Source: Glandiceps talaboti
Taxonomy: Eukaryota; Hemichordata; Enteropneusta; Spengelidae
Assembly (NCBI RefSeq): GCF_964340395.1
Contig: NC_135567.1
Location: forward strand, 3,999,899-4,063,898
Direction of reading: 5' to 3'
DNA: 64,000 nucleotides
Positions 1 to 11,803 of the stretch are shown piece by piece. A model generated the notes under the pieces. It was given only the letters and a program-made list of their open reading frames with translations, made no database searches and was not told the DNA's origin. Each line of letters starts with the position of its first letter. Position 1 is the stretch's first letter. A program made the position numbers and the translations under genes.

Positions 1-30
1 CATCTACAGACTCTATCAGAGAATTTCTAA

Positions 31-228
31 GTGAAACCATGCACTCAAAAAAAAATCATAGAAAAATGCAAACAGTTCTGTCCAAACCTCAAAATCTTGA
101 CCCACGCTTTCAAACATTACCGTTCAACACAAGCACTCACTACATCGCAAAAAGCTAGAATACACAAAATTAGAACAAAGGTACTACACTACATCAAGAC
201 AACCGGATATAAAACTAAGAACAACTGA
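31..228 (+). CDS. possible C-terminal tail of LINE ORF1
   Basis: An open frame of 65 codons ends in TGA 27 bases before the first ATG of the endonuclease frame. It is rich in Lys, His and Thr and contains several Cys, as LINE ORF1 nucleic-acid-binding tails often are, but I see no diagnostic motif. A TAA lies in the same frame at 28-30, and there is no ATG at its start, so it would be either a broken continuation of ORF1 or a chance frame. A second frame running in from the left edge (TCT at 3 to TAG at 171) is an equally good candidate for the ORF1 tail. The call rests only on position upstream of ORF2. Confidence 0.25.
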   Translation: MKPCTQKKIIEKCKQFCPNLKILTHAFKHYRSTQALTTSQKARIHKIRTKVLHYIKTTGYKTKNN

Positions 229-254
229 ACACATTAAACTTCACTACACACAAC

Positions 255-1064
255 ATGGATACACAACGATATCTATTTTTATTGTTAGCCATTATGACAG
301 GCTTAACATGTACAACACTCAACGTTAGAGGTTGTCGCCACTCCTTTAAAAGATACCAGGTGTTCGAATATTTGAAAAATAACTCACGGGCAGATTTCCA
401 TTTACTTCAGGAAACACACACAACCCCCACTGACGAAACAACTTGGCAACTAGTTTGGCGAGGCAGAGGCCTATTTTCCCATGGTTCGGTCAACCGCGGC
501 GGTATCTCAATTTTGTTTTCTCCAAATACTAATGTTAATATTCTAGCCAAACGTGATCTCCTTCCAGGCCACCTTCTCTCTACCAATGTAATGTTAAATG
601 ACCTCCGTATTCATATAATAAACATTTACGCACCAACTGACGCAACTGAACGCCTGGAGTGTTTTAGAATCCTTGAACAACATTTAAATTCCATTAAAGA
701 CTCTGACGATCCAATCTACTTGGGAGGGGACTTCAATTGTACAACTGACCCCCGGATAGATCGTAACCGGGGGTCCGAGCCAGATATCAGAACGTCAAAC
801 TTCCTCACAAATTTAACCCGGCGCTTTAAACTTGTTGACGCATGGAGAAACCAACATCCAGCATCACTTAACTATACATGGCATCGCGATCACTTCAATG
901 CGCATGCGCGACTTGACAAAATGTTTGTTAATAAACATTATATCAACCATATCAAAAAGTGTTCAATCCTGAACTCCTCCTTGGCCTTTTTCGGACCACT
1001 CACTTGTCACCCTTTCAGTATCCCTAAAAAGTGTCAAAAATCGGAACCCAGTTTGGACCCTTAA
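255..1064 (+). CDS. LINE ORF2, N-terminal part: APE-like endonuclease (frame 1 of 2)
   Basis: This is the endonuclease that nicks target DNA to prime reverse transcription. Counting from the ATG at 255, visible motifs are TLNVRG (residues 21-26), the catalytic Glu in LLQETHT (Glu53), INIYAPT (122-128), GGDFN (157-161, catalytic Asp159 and Asn161) and RLDKMFV (Asp221). A second ATG at residue 14 lies nearer the fold and may be the true start. The frame is genuine only to about 990. There the run CCTTTTTCGG shifts the reading frame, and the expected SDH-type catalytic His motif continues in the next frame. The last 25 residues, to the TAA at 1062, are out-of-frame nonsense. A sequencing or assembly error in the T run is an alternative to a real mutation. 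Confidence 0.85.
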   Translation: MDTQRYLFLLLAIMTGLTCTTLNVRGCRHSFKRYQVFEYLKNNSRADFHLLQETHTTPTDETTWQLVWRGRGLFSHGSVNRGGISILFSPNTNVNILAKRDLLPGHLLSTNVMLNDLRIHIINIYAPTDATERLECFRILEQHLNSIKDSDDPIYLGGDFNCTTDPRIDRNRGSEPDIRTSNFLTNLTRRFKLVDAWRNQHPASLNYTWHRDHFNAHARLDKMFVNKHYINHIKKCSILNSSLAFFGPLTCHPFSIPKKCQKSEPSLDP

Positions 1065-4000
1065 TACCTCTATCCTTGAGGAGGAAAACTACAAGGGGGT
1101 TATTTTTAATTTCTGGAAAAACTGGGATAAACAGAAGGACAGTTATCCAAATCTTCAACTTTGGTGGGACATTGGAAAACAAAAAATCAAGCAACTCAGC
1201 CATCAATACTGTAATAATAAAGTGAACCAAAACAAAACCGACAAAGATAACCTTGAAAGCGAAATAGCTGCTCTTGAAAGTCAGCTCAGTAACCATGGCT
1301 ACAACTCAGCCGTTGAAAAAGTATATCAGGAGAAAAAGACTCTGCTCACCAATTTGACTAATCAGGAAAACAAACACGCAGGTATTCGGAACAGACACAA
1401 ATATCTTAATAGCTCAGATGCTCCTGACAATGTTATATACAAACTTAACGAACAAAAGAGAACAAGAAAATCTATCATCCAACTTCAAAACGGAAATGAC
1501 AATACAATAACTGAAGATCCGACCAAAATCAGAAAAACGATTCGTCAATTTTACGAAAAACTTTACACCCCCGAACCCACTGATCTGACTTCTACCTCTG
1601 AAATTCTTAATAACCTTCCTCAAATTAACGAATTTGACCGCGATTTCCTTGACAGTGAAATTACACTCGAAGAAATGACAAACGCATTACAACTTCTCCC
1701 GAACGACCGCACACCTGGCATTGATGGTATCCCAAACGAGTTTTATAAAACCTTTTGGTCAGTACTTGGAAACGATGAAGTTATGATGGCATCAATAAAT
1801 CAAGGCATCCTACCGAACTCGTGTAAGCGTGCCGTGACTACGCTCATTCCTAAAACAGGCAATACAAATTTACTGAAAAACTGGCGTCCCATAAGTCTTC
1901 TCTGCAGTGACTACAAAATACTGACAAAGACACTCTCTCTCCGTCTCAGGAACGTGATAAGTTCTATCATCCATCATGACCAAAGTTGTAGTATCCCTAC
2001 CCGTCAAATTCATGACAACATTTCTCTGTTACGCGACAGTATCACCATGGCCAATGAAAACAACATCCCACTTGGTATACTGGCACTTGACCAAGAAAAG
2101 GCCTTTGACCGTGTCAATCATCAATATCTTTTTGACACTTTACGCTCGTTCGGTTTTGGAAATAAATTTGTTGACTTGATTCATTTAATCTATAACGAAG
2201 CACAATCTTTAATTCGAGTGAACGATACCCTAACTTCGCCAATTGATTTTGCCAGGGGAATTAGACAAGGCTGTTCACTTTCTGGGCAACTTTACGTCAT
2301 TGCCATTGAACCCCTTCTACACCACATCAGAACTAAGAGTAAAATAACAGGTTTAGACATTCCAAACTCACACAACAACAAATGTAAACTTTCTGCATAC
2401 GCAGACGATGTCGAGGTTTTTATTACTCGCGACGAAGACTTAAATGAACTCAATCACTCACTAGTTATTTACCAACAAGCATCCAATGCCAAGATCAACT
2501 TCACTAAATCAAAGGGTTTGTGGTGCGGCTCCTGGCGTGAACGTCACGATAACCCCCTTAACATCGAGTGGAACAACAAAGGCCTGAAACTCCTTGGTAT
2601 TTTACTTGGCAATACTGAATCGTACATCGACGAGAATTGGAAACATCTCACTCAAAAAATTGAAAACAAACTTGAAAACTGGTCTCACTTTGCCCCTAAA
2701 ATGTCCTATAGGGGGCGCGCTATAATTATCAACCAGTTAATCGCATCCAAAACACTTTTCCCTCTCACTGCTCTTACTCCGCCCGAATACACTATCACAT
2801 ATCTCCAACGCTTATTTCTCAACTTTTTTTGGAACGGAAAACATTGGATATCATCTGACACATTGTACCTCCCACTTGATAAAGGCGGCCAAAACTTGAT
2901 TCACTTACAAAGTAGAATAACTGCACTTCGCATCCAATTGATTCAACGCTATCTTTATTTAGACTCTAAACACCCTTGTTTCCAAATGATTGATTTTTAC
3001 CTCAGTAAAGTTGGAAATTTAGGATACACCAAGGGACTCCTTACTACTGAACTGAGCATGAATCTCAACAATATGCCTCCCTTCTACATCGATCTTCTCA
3101 AGCGTTGGAGAAACACTAAAAAAGTCCGTAAGCTTGACAAAACGAACATCTTCGAAATTCTCAACGAACCACTCTTTTGTAATCACCAAATTCTCCATCC
3201 ACTCAGAAAAGAGCCATTTAGACTTGAACATTTGATTTCTGCTGGACTGACAAAAATCCGAGATCTTCTCAACGCTGACCACAAAGCCTTACTTACGGTA
3301 CCTGATATTACTGATAGAATCAATACTCGCTCCCAACGCATCCTTCAACTTACCCTGGATACAATCCACAAAGCCATCCCCACAGATTGGATGAACACAA
3401 TCAACAAGTACTTACATAGTAGAAATGTGAACATGATTGAAAATACACACTACAGCTTTGAACTCCACGTCTCCGATGACCTCAACTTTCCTTTATACAA
3501 ATTCGAAAAGGGGGCCATCTACAAACACTTAATACAGGCACAGCACATAAACCGGTCACCCGAAGGGTTAGATACAGTCTGGCGCGATGTCCTTAATATT
3601 CCCGACAATAGTAAACCGAACTTCAAAGCCTGTTACTCACCTCTTGTCACATTATACGAAGGCGACCTTCTTTGCCGCATCATGCACGGTGCATATGCGA
3701 GTGAAAATTTCCTAACTGAAATCGGCGTGAGTCGAGAAAGAAATTGTCTATTCTGTTCGGAAAAAGACTCGCTTCTACACATTTTCTTTGAATGTCACCA
3801 CATCCAACCCCTCTTAGCCTTCCTCAATTCACTCAAGAGTACATTCCCAACAAAACCCCAAATACCACCCTGGTGGTTCATTCTGAACCCGCCTAAAAAG
3901 TCAAATAAGTTCAACTCGAAACGAGAACGGGATCTTTTCATTTATTTAATCTGTACAGCAAAAATGTCCATTCATTTATGCCGTCGAAACAAACGCGAAA

Positions 4001-4176
4001 ACATCCCGTATACTGATCCAAAAACAATCTTCAAAGATAAAATCGCCACCCGTCTAAAAATTGAATTTGCATACTTCAACCTCGTTCGCCAGCTTGATAG
4101 ATTTTCCGACACTTGGTCACAGAACGAAATTCTCTGCAAACTTTCACCAACGAATGAATTAGAAATACTGATTTAA
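991..4176 (+). CDS. LINE ORF2, C-terminal part: reverse transcriptase and zinc knuckle (frame 2 of 2)
   Basis: This is the reverse transcriptase of the same polyprotein. The frame is open from 973, after a TGA at 970, and becomes the coding frame at about 990 with the end of the endonuclease (SDHSLVTLS). The first GTG within the frame lies at 1222; numbering from it, RT motifs are TPGIDG (164-169), the WRPISLL block, motif A with catalytic Asp290 (ALDQEKAFDRV), motif B RQGCSLSG (348-355) and motif C YADD (393-396). A zinc knuckle of the zf-RVT type starts at Cys842 and Cys845 and continues to HIFFECHH. There are no stops through 984 codons after 1222. The set matches full-length L1/Tx1-type ORF2. 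Only the frameshift near 990 separates it from the endonuclease. Confidence 0.9.
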   Translation, partial: SDHSLVTLSVSLKSVKNRNPVWTLNTSILEEENYKGVIFNFWKNWDKQKDSYPNLQLWWDIGKQKIKQLSHQYCNNKVNQNKTDKDNLESEIAALESQLSNHGYNSAVEKVYQEKKTLLTNLTNQENKHAGIRNRHKYLNSSDAPDNVIYKLNEQKRTRKSIIQLQNGNDNTITEDPTKIRKTIRQFYEKLYTPEPTDLTSTSEILNNLPQINEFDRDFLDSEITLEEMTNALQLLPNDRTPGIDGIPNEFYKTFWSVLGNDEVMMASINQGILPNSCKRAVTTLIPKTGNTNLLKNWRPISLLCSDYKILTKTLSLRLRNVISSIIHHDQSCSIPTRQIHDNISLLRDSITMANENNIPLGILALDQEKAFDRVNHQYLFDTLRSFGFGNKFVDLIHLIYNEAQSLIRVNDTLTSPIDFARGIRQGCSLSGQLYVIAIEPLLHHIRTKSKITGLDIPNSHNNKCKLSAYADDVEVFITRDEDLNELNHSLVIYQQASNAKINFTKSKGLWCGSWRERHDNPLNIEWNNKGLKLLGILLGNTESYIDENWKHLTQKIENKLENWSHFAPKMSYRGRAIIINQLIASKTLFPLTALTPPEYTITYLQRLFLNFFWNGKHWISSDTLYLPLDKGGQNLIHLQSRITALRIQLIQRYLYLDSKHPCFQMIDFYLSKVGNLGYTKGLLTTELSMNLNNMPPFYIDLLKRWRNTKKVRKLDKTNIFEILNEPLFCNHQILHPLRKEPFRLEHLISAGLTKIRDLLNADHKALLTVPDITDRINTRSQRILQLTLDTIHKAIPTDWMNTINKYLHSRNVNMIENTHYSFELHVSDDLNFPLYKFEKGAIYKHLIQAQHINRSPEGLDTVWRDVLNIPDNSKPNFKACYSPLVTLYEGDLLCRIMHGAYASENFLTEIGVSRERNCLFCSEKDSLLHIFFECHHIQPLLAFLNSLKSTFPTKPQIPPWWFILNPPKKSNKFNSKRERDLFIYLICTAKMSIHLCRRNKRENIPYTDPKTIFKDKIATRLKIEFAYFNLVRQLDRFSDTWSQNEILCKLSPTNELEILI

Positions 4177-4759
4177 CTTTATCGTGCCTGATTGCTTTCT
4201 CCTCAGCGTGCCTGTAAATATTGCTACTGCACGCTGAAATGTTTTCCTTTCCCATATTTTATCAATAAAGCTTCCACATTTTGTGTCCGTGTCCTTTACT
4301 GAGTCCTTTGCCCTTGTACTCGCACACAGAATACCAACATTTTGTTAGTTCAATGGTCGTTGTCGAGCTCCCGTTTTGGGCAGCGTACTCTTTGCGTGTT
4401 CTCCGTCCTTGGAGTTCGGCGGTGAGCTCGATGGAGGACATACGAACACATTAACCACTTTCTAGCAACCTTGCTATTTGATCTTTCCCGTTAGGTCTGA
4501 CTGTTATACTGAAAGACTGAAACAGCCAGCCTGAATAGACGTGGAACCAACTCTTGTAACATCCGGAGGCTGATAATGCAGCTGCGACTTATACCAGTTG
4601 AAAATCAATTTCCACGACTGAATCACCATTTGTTCTTGTTGAATGTCAAATCTTGTATAAATTTTTACCAATATTCTCAAATGTTAAACTTCAATTTCAT
4701 TCTCTACCTCTACTGTTATGTCAATATTTTAAAACATTTTAATAAAGTTCATTTTCAAA

Positions 4760-4800
<41 letters not shown>
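4760..4800 (+). repeat. (ACT)n microsatellite, possibly the LINE 3' tail
   Basis: About 13 copies of ACT directly follow an AATAAA at 4741. Several LINE clades end in short tandem repeats, so this may mark the 3' end of the upstream element. No target-site duplication was found to prove it. Confidence 0.7.
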
Positions 4801-4804
<4 letters not shown>

Positions 4805-5755
4805 GAAGTCTGAAAACCGTTATATATTACAGTGCAAGGATACCCACCACGTGGAAAGTTACAACAATGTATGCCTAGTCTACCGGGACAAGAGGATATC
4901 ATACGGCGATCATCGATACCGAGTAAGAAGCGAGATGGCTTGTTTAGACTGGGTAGGTTTTTATGTGTAGCCTAATATTTAACTTCAAAGACTGTATTGT
5001 TGTATTAATTGTAATCTACACATGTATTTTACAACTTTGCCCAACATGTTTAAATGCCAAGGTACCTGGTGCATTACGAAATGTTATGAGTGCAAGTGGT
5101 TAATTTACTAAACTGAGTACCTTTTACCTGATTAATATTTGCCAATAATAATAATAATAATAATAACAATAATAATAATACTTTATTCCCTGAATTGTAA
5201 AGAAAATAGCAATATAGACATTTATATTTACAATGAAGAAAACAATGGGGCAAAGGAGAAAACAAAAAACAGTTGTCGAGCATCTAGTCAAGTCCGTACC
5301 CCAGTCTCTTTTGTTATATTACTTGAGCATCTCATTCTTGGCAATCTGTTCGTTTGACAAACAACTACAAAAATTAAAACAACTCAACACACCAGAAATA
5401 AACTTCATACACATAAGTAACAGAAAATAACAGCAATGTGTTCCCAACATATCAATAAGAGAGTTGTGCTCCGACAAATGCAATGCATCCCTAAAACTGA
5501 GTTTCTACTTGTTTCTTTTTTCTTTTTTCACCATTGGATTCTTTGCAATGTGTCAACAGTTTTCTTGAGATCTCGATATGTCATTTTCTCCTGGTGGAAG
5601 ATGAGAAGTTATCTCCATATTTTTTATTTTGATATCAAGATATATTTTTTTCATTTTCTGAATACAAGAGTGAACTCTTCATAACCTTTTATAAGTGTAA
5701 ATCTCTGCGATCTATCAGCCACGTTAACTTTATTTTCACCCTACTTTATCTCCAG
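4801..5755. other. Stretch without a recognised gene
   Basis: AT-rich DNA. It holds an (AAT)n microsatellite with one AAC interruption at about 5144-5180. Short open frames exist on both strands (for example about 5233-5430, Lys/Gln-rich), but none has a recognisable motif. It could contain an intron of the gene whose last exon begins at 5756, because that exon needs an upstream donor, but I could not find a convincing one. Confidence 0.4.
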
Positions 5756-5908
5756 AATGAAAATGTCGATCGGCCGGCAACGTCAAGAACAACAGAGCAA
5801 AATGCCAGGCAACAGCGGCAACAAAGAGGACATCGCAACCTCAAGAGGAAAACATCAGAATGGAAGCGAAAAGTATGGAGAGAGATGATGCGACAATTAT
5901 TTATTTGA
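5756..5908 (+). CDS. Likely terminal coding exon of an unidentified gene
   Basis: A pyrimidine-rich tract ending in TCCAG (to 5755) makes a strong 3' splice site. It is followed by 50 in-frame codons and a TGA (5906-5908). The peptide is very rich in Arg, Gln and Lys, with a central QQRQQRG stretch and a C-terminal run of Lys, Arg and Trp, so it would be a basic, probably nucleic-acid-binding or nuclear tail. An AATAAA polyadenylation signal lies only about 10 bases after the stop (near 5920). Acceptor, open frame, stop and poly(A) signal in the right order support a real last exon. The upstream exons were not found and no family was recognised. Confidence 0.4.
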   Translation, partial: NENVDRPATSRTTEQNARQQRQQRGHRNLKRKTSEWKRKVWREMMRQLFI

Positions 5909-7671
<1,763 letters not shown>

Positions 7672-7921
7672 AGTAATCGTAGATGACCGGAACTATTAGC
7701 ATTAGATCACGCCACCGTAAACAGTTCTCAACATGTAGCTCAGACGCATGCGTTTACGATATTTTTGGATCGTAATGTGTTTTTTTCGACAAATACATTG
7801 CACAATGTCTTCGAATATGTATTTAGTCAAACTAAATGATTGGTAATTTATCAAACATGGAAAAACATTTAGTGTTTAGTGCAGCATAGCAATGTGAATA
7901 CTCGAGTCCCGGGACAGGCCC

Positions 7922-8028
7922 AGTTACATGATGCAACTCATGAAGCAATTCGTCGCATGCGACGAGGCTTGCAACTGCGACGGGAGCGCGTACACGATGC
8001 AACTAGCTAGTTGCATGGTGTGTCGCAA
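7922..8028. repeat. Palindrome-rich fold-back segment, copy 1
   Basis: It contains a perfect 14-base palindrome CGTCGCATGCGACG (7951-7964) and a perfect 20-base palindrome ATGCAACTAGCTAGTTGCAT (7997-8016), the latter inside a longer imperfect inverted repeat. The words TGCAACT, GCGACG and ACACGATGCA are shared with the segment at 8430-8650. It is GC-richer than its surroundings. It is probably a piece of the same non-autonomous fold-back or MITE-like family. Confidence 0.6.
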
Positions 8029-8429
8029 GAGCTAACTGTTGCACATGCGTAAATATATAAAGTTACAGGTCATCGAGGTCTAGTCTTCTAGCGGCAGGAA
8101 TTTGGCAAAAATGCTATGAAATTGCTAACATTTACGAATAAAATGACTGTAAACTTGTTGAAGTATCGATAGTAAAACTCTATACAATTCGAAGTTCGTT
8201 TAGGGCGATGTTGATCATTCCGATGTCGCTACTTGCATTCAAGTTGGAAATAAAATGATATTTAGCGGAAATCAAGCATTCATAGACATTGTATACTATT
8301 TATAAGTGGTAATCGTGGTGATAAATCGAAATTATATCAAAAATACTTGCCGAAATAGAATATATTTATACTAAAAACATGGCGGCCATAACATTGAACG
8401 TCATTTGACACGTAGGTATATGTCAAAGG

Positions 8430-8650
8430 TTATTACTTGCGACGCGACGAAGTGGTTACACGGTGCAACTCACGAAGCAACTCGAGAAGCAACTTGCGAC
8501 GAGTCGCACGGAAACCGATATGTCGGTTTCCTTGCAACGCACCTTGCGACGTCGCAAGACCCTGCGACGAGGCGAGTACACGATGCAATTCGTCGCATGA
8601 GACGAATTGCATGGTGCGTTGCTAGTCGAGTTGCATCGTGTAACCGGGCT
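8430..8650. repeat. Palindrome-rich fold-back element (MITE-like), copy 2
   Basis: An 18-base inverted repeat bounds the core: left arm 8454-8471, right arm 8628-8645, 17 of 18 bases pairing, starting GGTTACAC. Inside are three further hairpins: 9-base arms around TATG at 8510-8531, the 16-base palindrome CTTGCGACGTCGCAAG at 8543-8558, and 12-base arms around a 6-base loop at 8583-8612. Short open frames occur on both strands but follow from the symmetric composition. No transposase is present, so this would be a non-autonomous element. Target-site duplications were not identified. Confidence 0.6.
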
Positions 8651-8974
8651 ATACACATTTTATCAATTAAATAAACGCGCCGTATACAAACCTGTATTCA
8701 ACCCATTCAGTATATTCCAACCGGGTATGGTAAAACATTACAGTTAATCTCGGTAATCCAATTCAAACCCCTTTGTTTTATTTCTTTTTGTCTTACGTCT
8801 TACCAGTATTTACCGAGAAAGATAGTGATTTTCAGCTTGGTCGTTAATTATTCAGGATTACGTTAGGATTATGTGGTGTGGACGGAGAACGCATAAATAC
8901 ATGTAAATGAACCCGTGTGATAAACTTACTCCCCTTTAAGTTCAGTGTGTTAAGTTCATCTGTGAAACGATTAC

Positions 8975-9169
8975 TTTTTTTTCTCTGTATTTTTTGTCAA
9001 TCGTAACCTGTTCTGCTAATTTTTTAACTAGCTGAACACGACTTAGGTCTGAGGAGGGAATGTTGTTTCTCCGTCGTCTTTCCCGTTCTCTCGCTAAATA
9101 AGACTCTCCCTTCCTTTGCTTCTTTCTATCTCTGTAAGCACGTTGGTATTTGGCCTGAGACTTTGCCAT
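8975..9169 (-). CDS. Possible first coding exon of an unidentified basic protein
   Basis: On the - strand the ATG at 9169 has a favourable context (AACATGG) and opens 65 codons before a candidate splice donor (AAAAAA then GTAATC, donor G at 8974). Without splicing the frame runs on to a stop at 8942. The protein starts MAKSQAKYQRAYRDRKKQRK and continues with a run of Arg/Glu (ARERERRRR), giving a strongly basic helix reminiscent of a nuclear or DNA-binding N-terminus. No complete domain (for example bZIP with a leucine heptad) can be claimed. Multiple GTAACGTACATTTC motifs lie upstream of this start, at 9262-10560. The downstream exons, to the left, were not identified. Confidence 0.4.
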
Positions 9170-9261
9170 GTTATTTATCTAGAAGATATTGTAGTTCACT
9201 GTTATAAGACACTTTCATTGTGTTTTACCTAGACACCAAGCAATGACGTGGATGATTTCGT

Positions 9262-10560
9262 GAAGTGTACGTTACCACTATTTGTAATGTCCGTTACCAA
9301 TGTGTTATCAGTGATATAAGAATTAAGTAAATGGATCGGTATGATTTTATTAGTCAGTAGTATAATAAAATCTTTACTGACAAAAAGAGTTGCAAATCAA
9401 TTTACAGAAACGAGACTGTGACGTGGATAATTTGGAGTAACAAGATTTTAACTAAAATGAATCCTGACAGAATATATATGTTGTATAAATTGCGCATGAT
9501 ATGATATTTAAAAATGAATGTAGTTATTTTCTTTCACCCAAGACTTTGTAATATAATCATTATAGACAGTTATGAAAAATTATCCGTGGAAATCTATTTG
9601 AAAATAAACATAACATACACTTGTGAATGTAACATTATTTTGTCTGAAATGTACGTTACCTTTTGTAACGTACATTTCGCCTATTACAGATGCAAAATTC
9701 TATACTATGCCGAACAGCTGAGCCGACACTGATGTACTACAACGTAGACTTGAATATTATCTTCCAAAATATATACATCTTTGTCAGCAAGTATTTCTAC
9801 TGCTGTTGCCATGAAAAAAAAACTTGCAACATACCACACAAGCGGTGAAAATGTGCGTCTGAATGGCGATATAAATTGAACACAGCCCTATTCTGCGTGG
9901 CTTGCTAGGAAATGGCAGACGACAGTAAACACGTGATATCCCTAGAATAAGTTTGTTTACGTTTTTTCTCCTTCAAATCGTGAACTCAGTAACGTACATT
10001 TCAGTAACGTACATTTTTTTCACATAAATATTCCACTCCAAATTGACCAGCAAGTGCTTGACTATACCATTACTTTGTCAGCTTTTGTAAGCTTAACACC
10101 TCTATATGTCTATCTGTGCCTCTTACCCATTTTCTGATCGATAACAAATATATAGGGAGTAACGTACATTTCCCTACAAAAATTACTCTGCCACTTACAT
10201 ACCTTTGCAACGCATTGGCATTGCGAACTGTCAATGTATGACATTCTCAACATGTACCGCGAATTCTTGGATATGTATCGAATATTTAGAGTCATATTTT
10301 GTATATATCAGGTACAAAATTATATGTCATCAGATGCTGTTGATTTTCGGTAACGCACATTTCGCTCGACCTAGGGACAACCACATTTCTGTATATAAAA
10401 CATATATTTGAAACAATTTGGGAATCGCTTTCCATGATAAACAAGTTAGCATATTCGTGACCTTGTTTAAACAAACCGCTTAGGTTTCCTTCAATATTTC
10501 AGTACAATTTTCTTATCAATTCTCTAGTTACTTTGGCATCGGGACAGTAACGTACATTTC
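9262..10560. promoter_or_regulatory. Dispersed array of a 14-base motif, GTAACGTACATTTC
   Basis: Exact + strand copies lie at 9665-9678, 9989-10002, 10159-10172 and 10547-10560. One-base variants lie at 10004-10017 and 10350-10363. A perfect reverse-strand copy lies at 9646-9659 and a one-base variant of it at 9262-9275. The copies at 9646-9659 and 9665-9678 form a perfect 14-base inverted repeat around 5 bases. Spacing is irregular and the DNA between is unrelated, so this is not a tandem repeat. It lies upstream of the - strand exon at 8975-9169 and could be a cluster of binding sites; the factor is unknown. Confidence 0.55.
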
Positions 10561-11304
10561 ATTTTTGGGTATATCCATGGGTCTAAATGTAACCAAATAA
10601 AATCCGACAATGGAGCAACTTTCGTTTTAAGTAGCCTAAGGTACCCTCTTGTCTTGCCACATATCGTTTCCATATCTCCGTCCATCATTTTAAAGTAAAC
10701 AACGCTGGACATCAATTGCACCTTCTTATTGGGTTTGGGTTATACTGCTTGCATTTGTAAAAACAGTGTGACGTCATAACAAGTGGTAGGTGATGATGTC
10801 ATATGTATAATTGTAAACCTACTGGTTTCAGTAAGTTTCAAAGTAGGGAGAGAACTGCAAAAAGTATGGGCAGAAGCGCACGCTACGTGTGTTCGTGCCT
10901 GCTATACAAGCGCAGGAGTTGGGGGTTGAGAGGGGATGTCCTCCTCCTATGGCAAGAGCTTTTTGAAAAATGAACACCTTTTGGAGGACATTTAGAGCAC
11001 CATTCGAAGTAAAACCCAACTTAATTATATAAAATTATCACTAATTTAGGGTTTCAAAAGTTTAAATCATTTCAAGTCATATTAACACAAATAATAATAA
11101 AAAAAGATCAAGTACAAAGTGAGAAAATTTGGGGAAAACATGCAAAGTGGAGGCCAGTTACCATTTAGAGATACAAAGTCATTAAATTATTTGAAAGTGT
11201 GTCTCTATTGATTATGTTTGTGTGCAATTCAACATGTTCATGGTCAATGGAGGCAAAGATTTTTGAGTCAGTCCATCCAGTAAATTATAAGGTATTTCAT
11301 TTCT
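10561..11304. other. Stretch without a recognised gene
   Basis: Short unrelated open frames on both strands and no motif, repeat or splice-supported exon. I see nothing else in it. Confidence 0.5.
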
Positions 11305-11306
11305 TA

Positions 11307-11326
11307 TGTATGTATGTATGTATGTA

Positions 11327-11382
<56 letters not shown>
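11307..11382 (+). repeat. Compound microsatellite (GTAT)n then (AT)n
   Basis: About five GTAT repeats pass into a long run of TA dinucleotides ending at about 11382. Confidence 0.95.
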
Positions 11383-11387
<5 letters not shown>

Positions 11388-11802
11388 AAAAGTTGACATG
11401 ATAAAAATTGACACAGCACTAATTTAATTTCCAAGAACGGTCAGGTTCTCAGTTCAGTGAAAACAAAATGACGCCCGTAGTGTGAAATGTAATGGCAATT
11501 TCTGGAATGTCATTTTTTAGGAAGTATTTTTATCGTTTATATCAATAATGGTCAAAGCTACAGATAGCAAAATGGTCAAGTCATAGTCATATTAATTGTT
11601 GAAGTCATTGAAAGGTTAAGAGAGAGAACAAGGCGCTTTCTACTTGAATGCTATAAATAAAATGAGATATACAACAGTAATTATTTGAAGTCGTTTATGA
11701 AAATTCGCCACAAATGCCAAGTCTATTTTCTATTATCGAACTAAACTCTGAGTGGGTCATTCACAGATTTGATGTATATTAGCACATGTCTGACTTTGTC
11801 TG
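11383..11802. other. Stretch without a recognised gene
   Basis: AT-rich single-copy DNA immediately before the 38-bp minisatellite. No open frame or motif of note was seen. Confidence 0.5.
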
Positions 11803-11803
11803 T

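Larger units (their letters stand above)
1..4801 (+). mobile_element. Tx1/L1-like non-LTR retrotransposon (LINE), cut by the window's left edge
   Basis: The segment carries, in order, a possible ORF1 tail (31-228), an APE-type endonuclease (255 to about 990), a reverse transcriptase (about 990-4176) with a C-terminal CCHC-type zinc knuckle, and a 3' untranslated part. Endonuclease followed by RT and a CX2C-H-C knuckle is the known layout of L1/Tx1-clade LINEs, and the RT motif TPGIDGIPNEFY fits that clade. The 3' end is uncertain. One AATAAA lies at 4264, another at 4741 just before an (ACT)n run at 4760-4800, which could be the element's tail or an unrelated microsatellite. ORF2 has one frameshift and no internal stops, so the copy is fairly young but not autonomous as read. 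Confidence 0.85.

Noticed and set aside
1024-1296. Hydrophobic reverse-strand frame overlapping the LINE
   Set aside because: Shadow of the strongly supported ORF2 coding sequence on the + strand.
8405-8674. Overlapping frames on both strands rich in Arg, Thr and Ala
   Set aside because: They follow from the inverted-repeat structure of the fold-back element; no homology was recognised.
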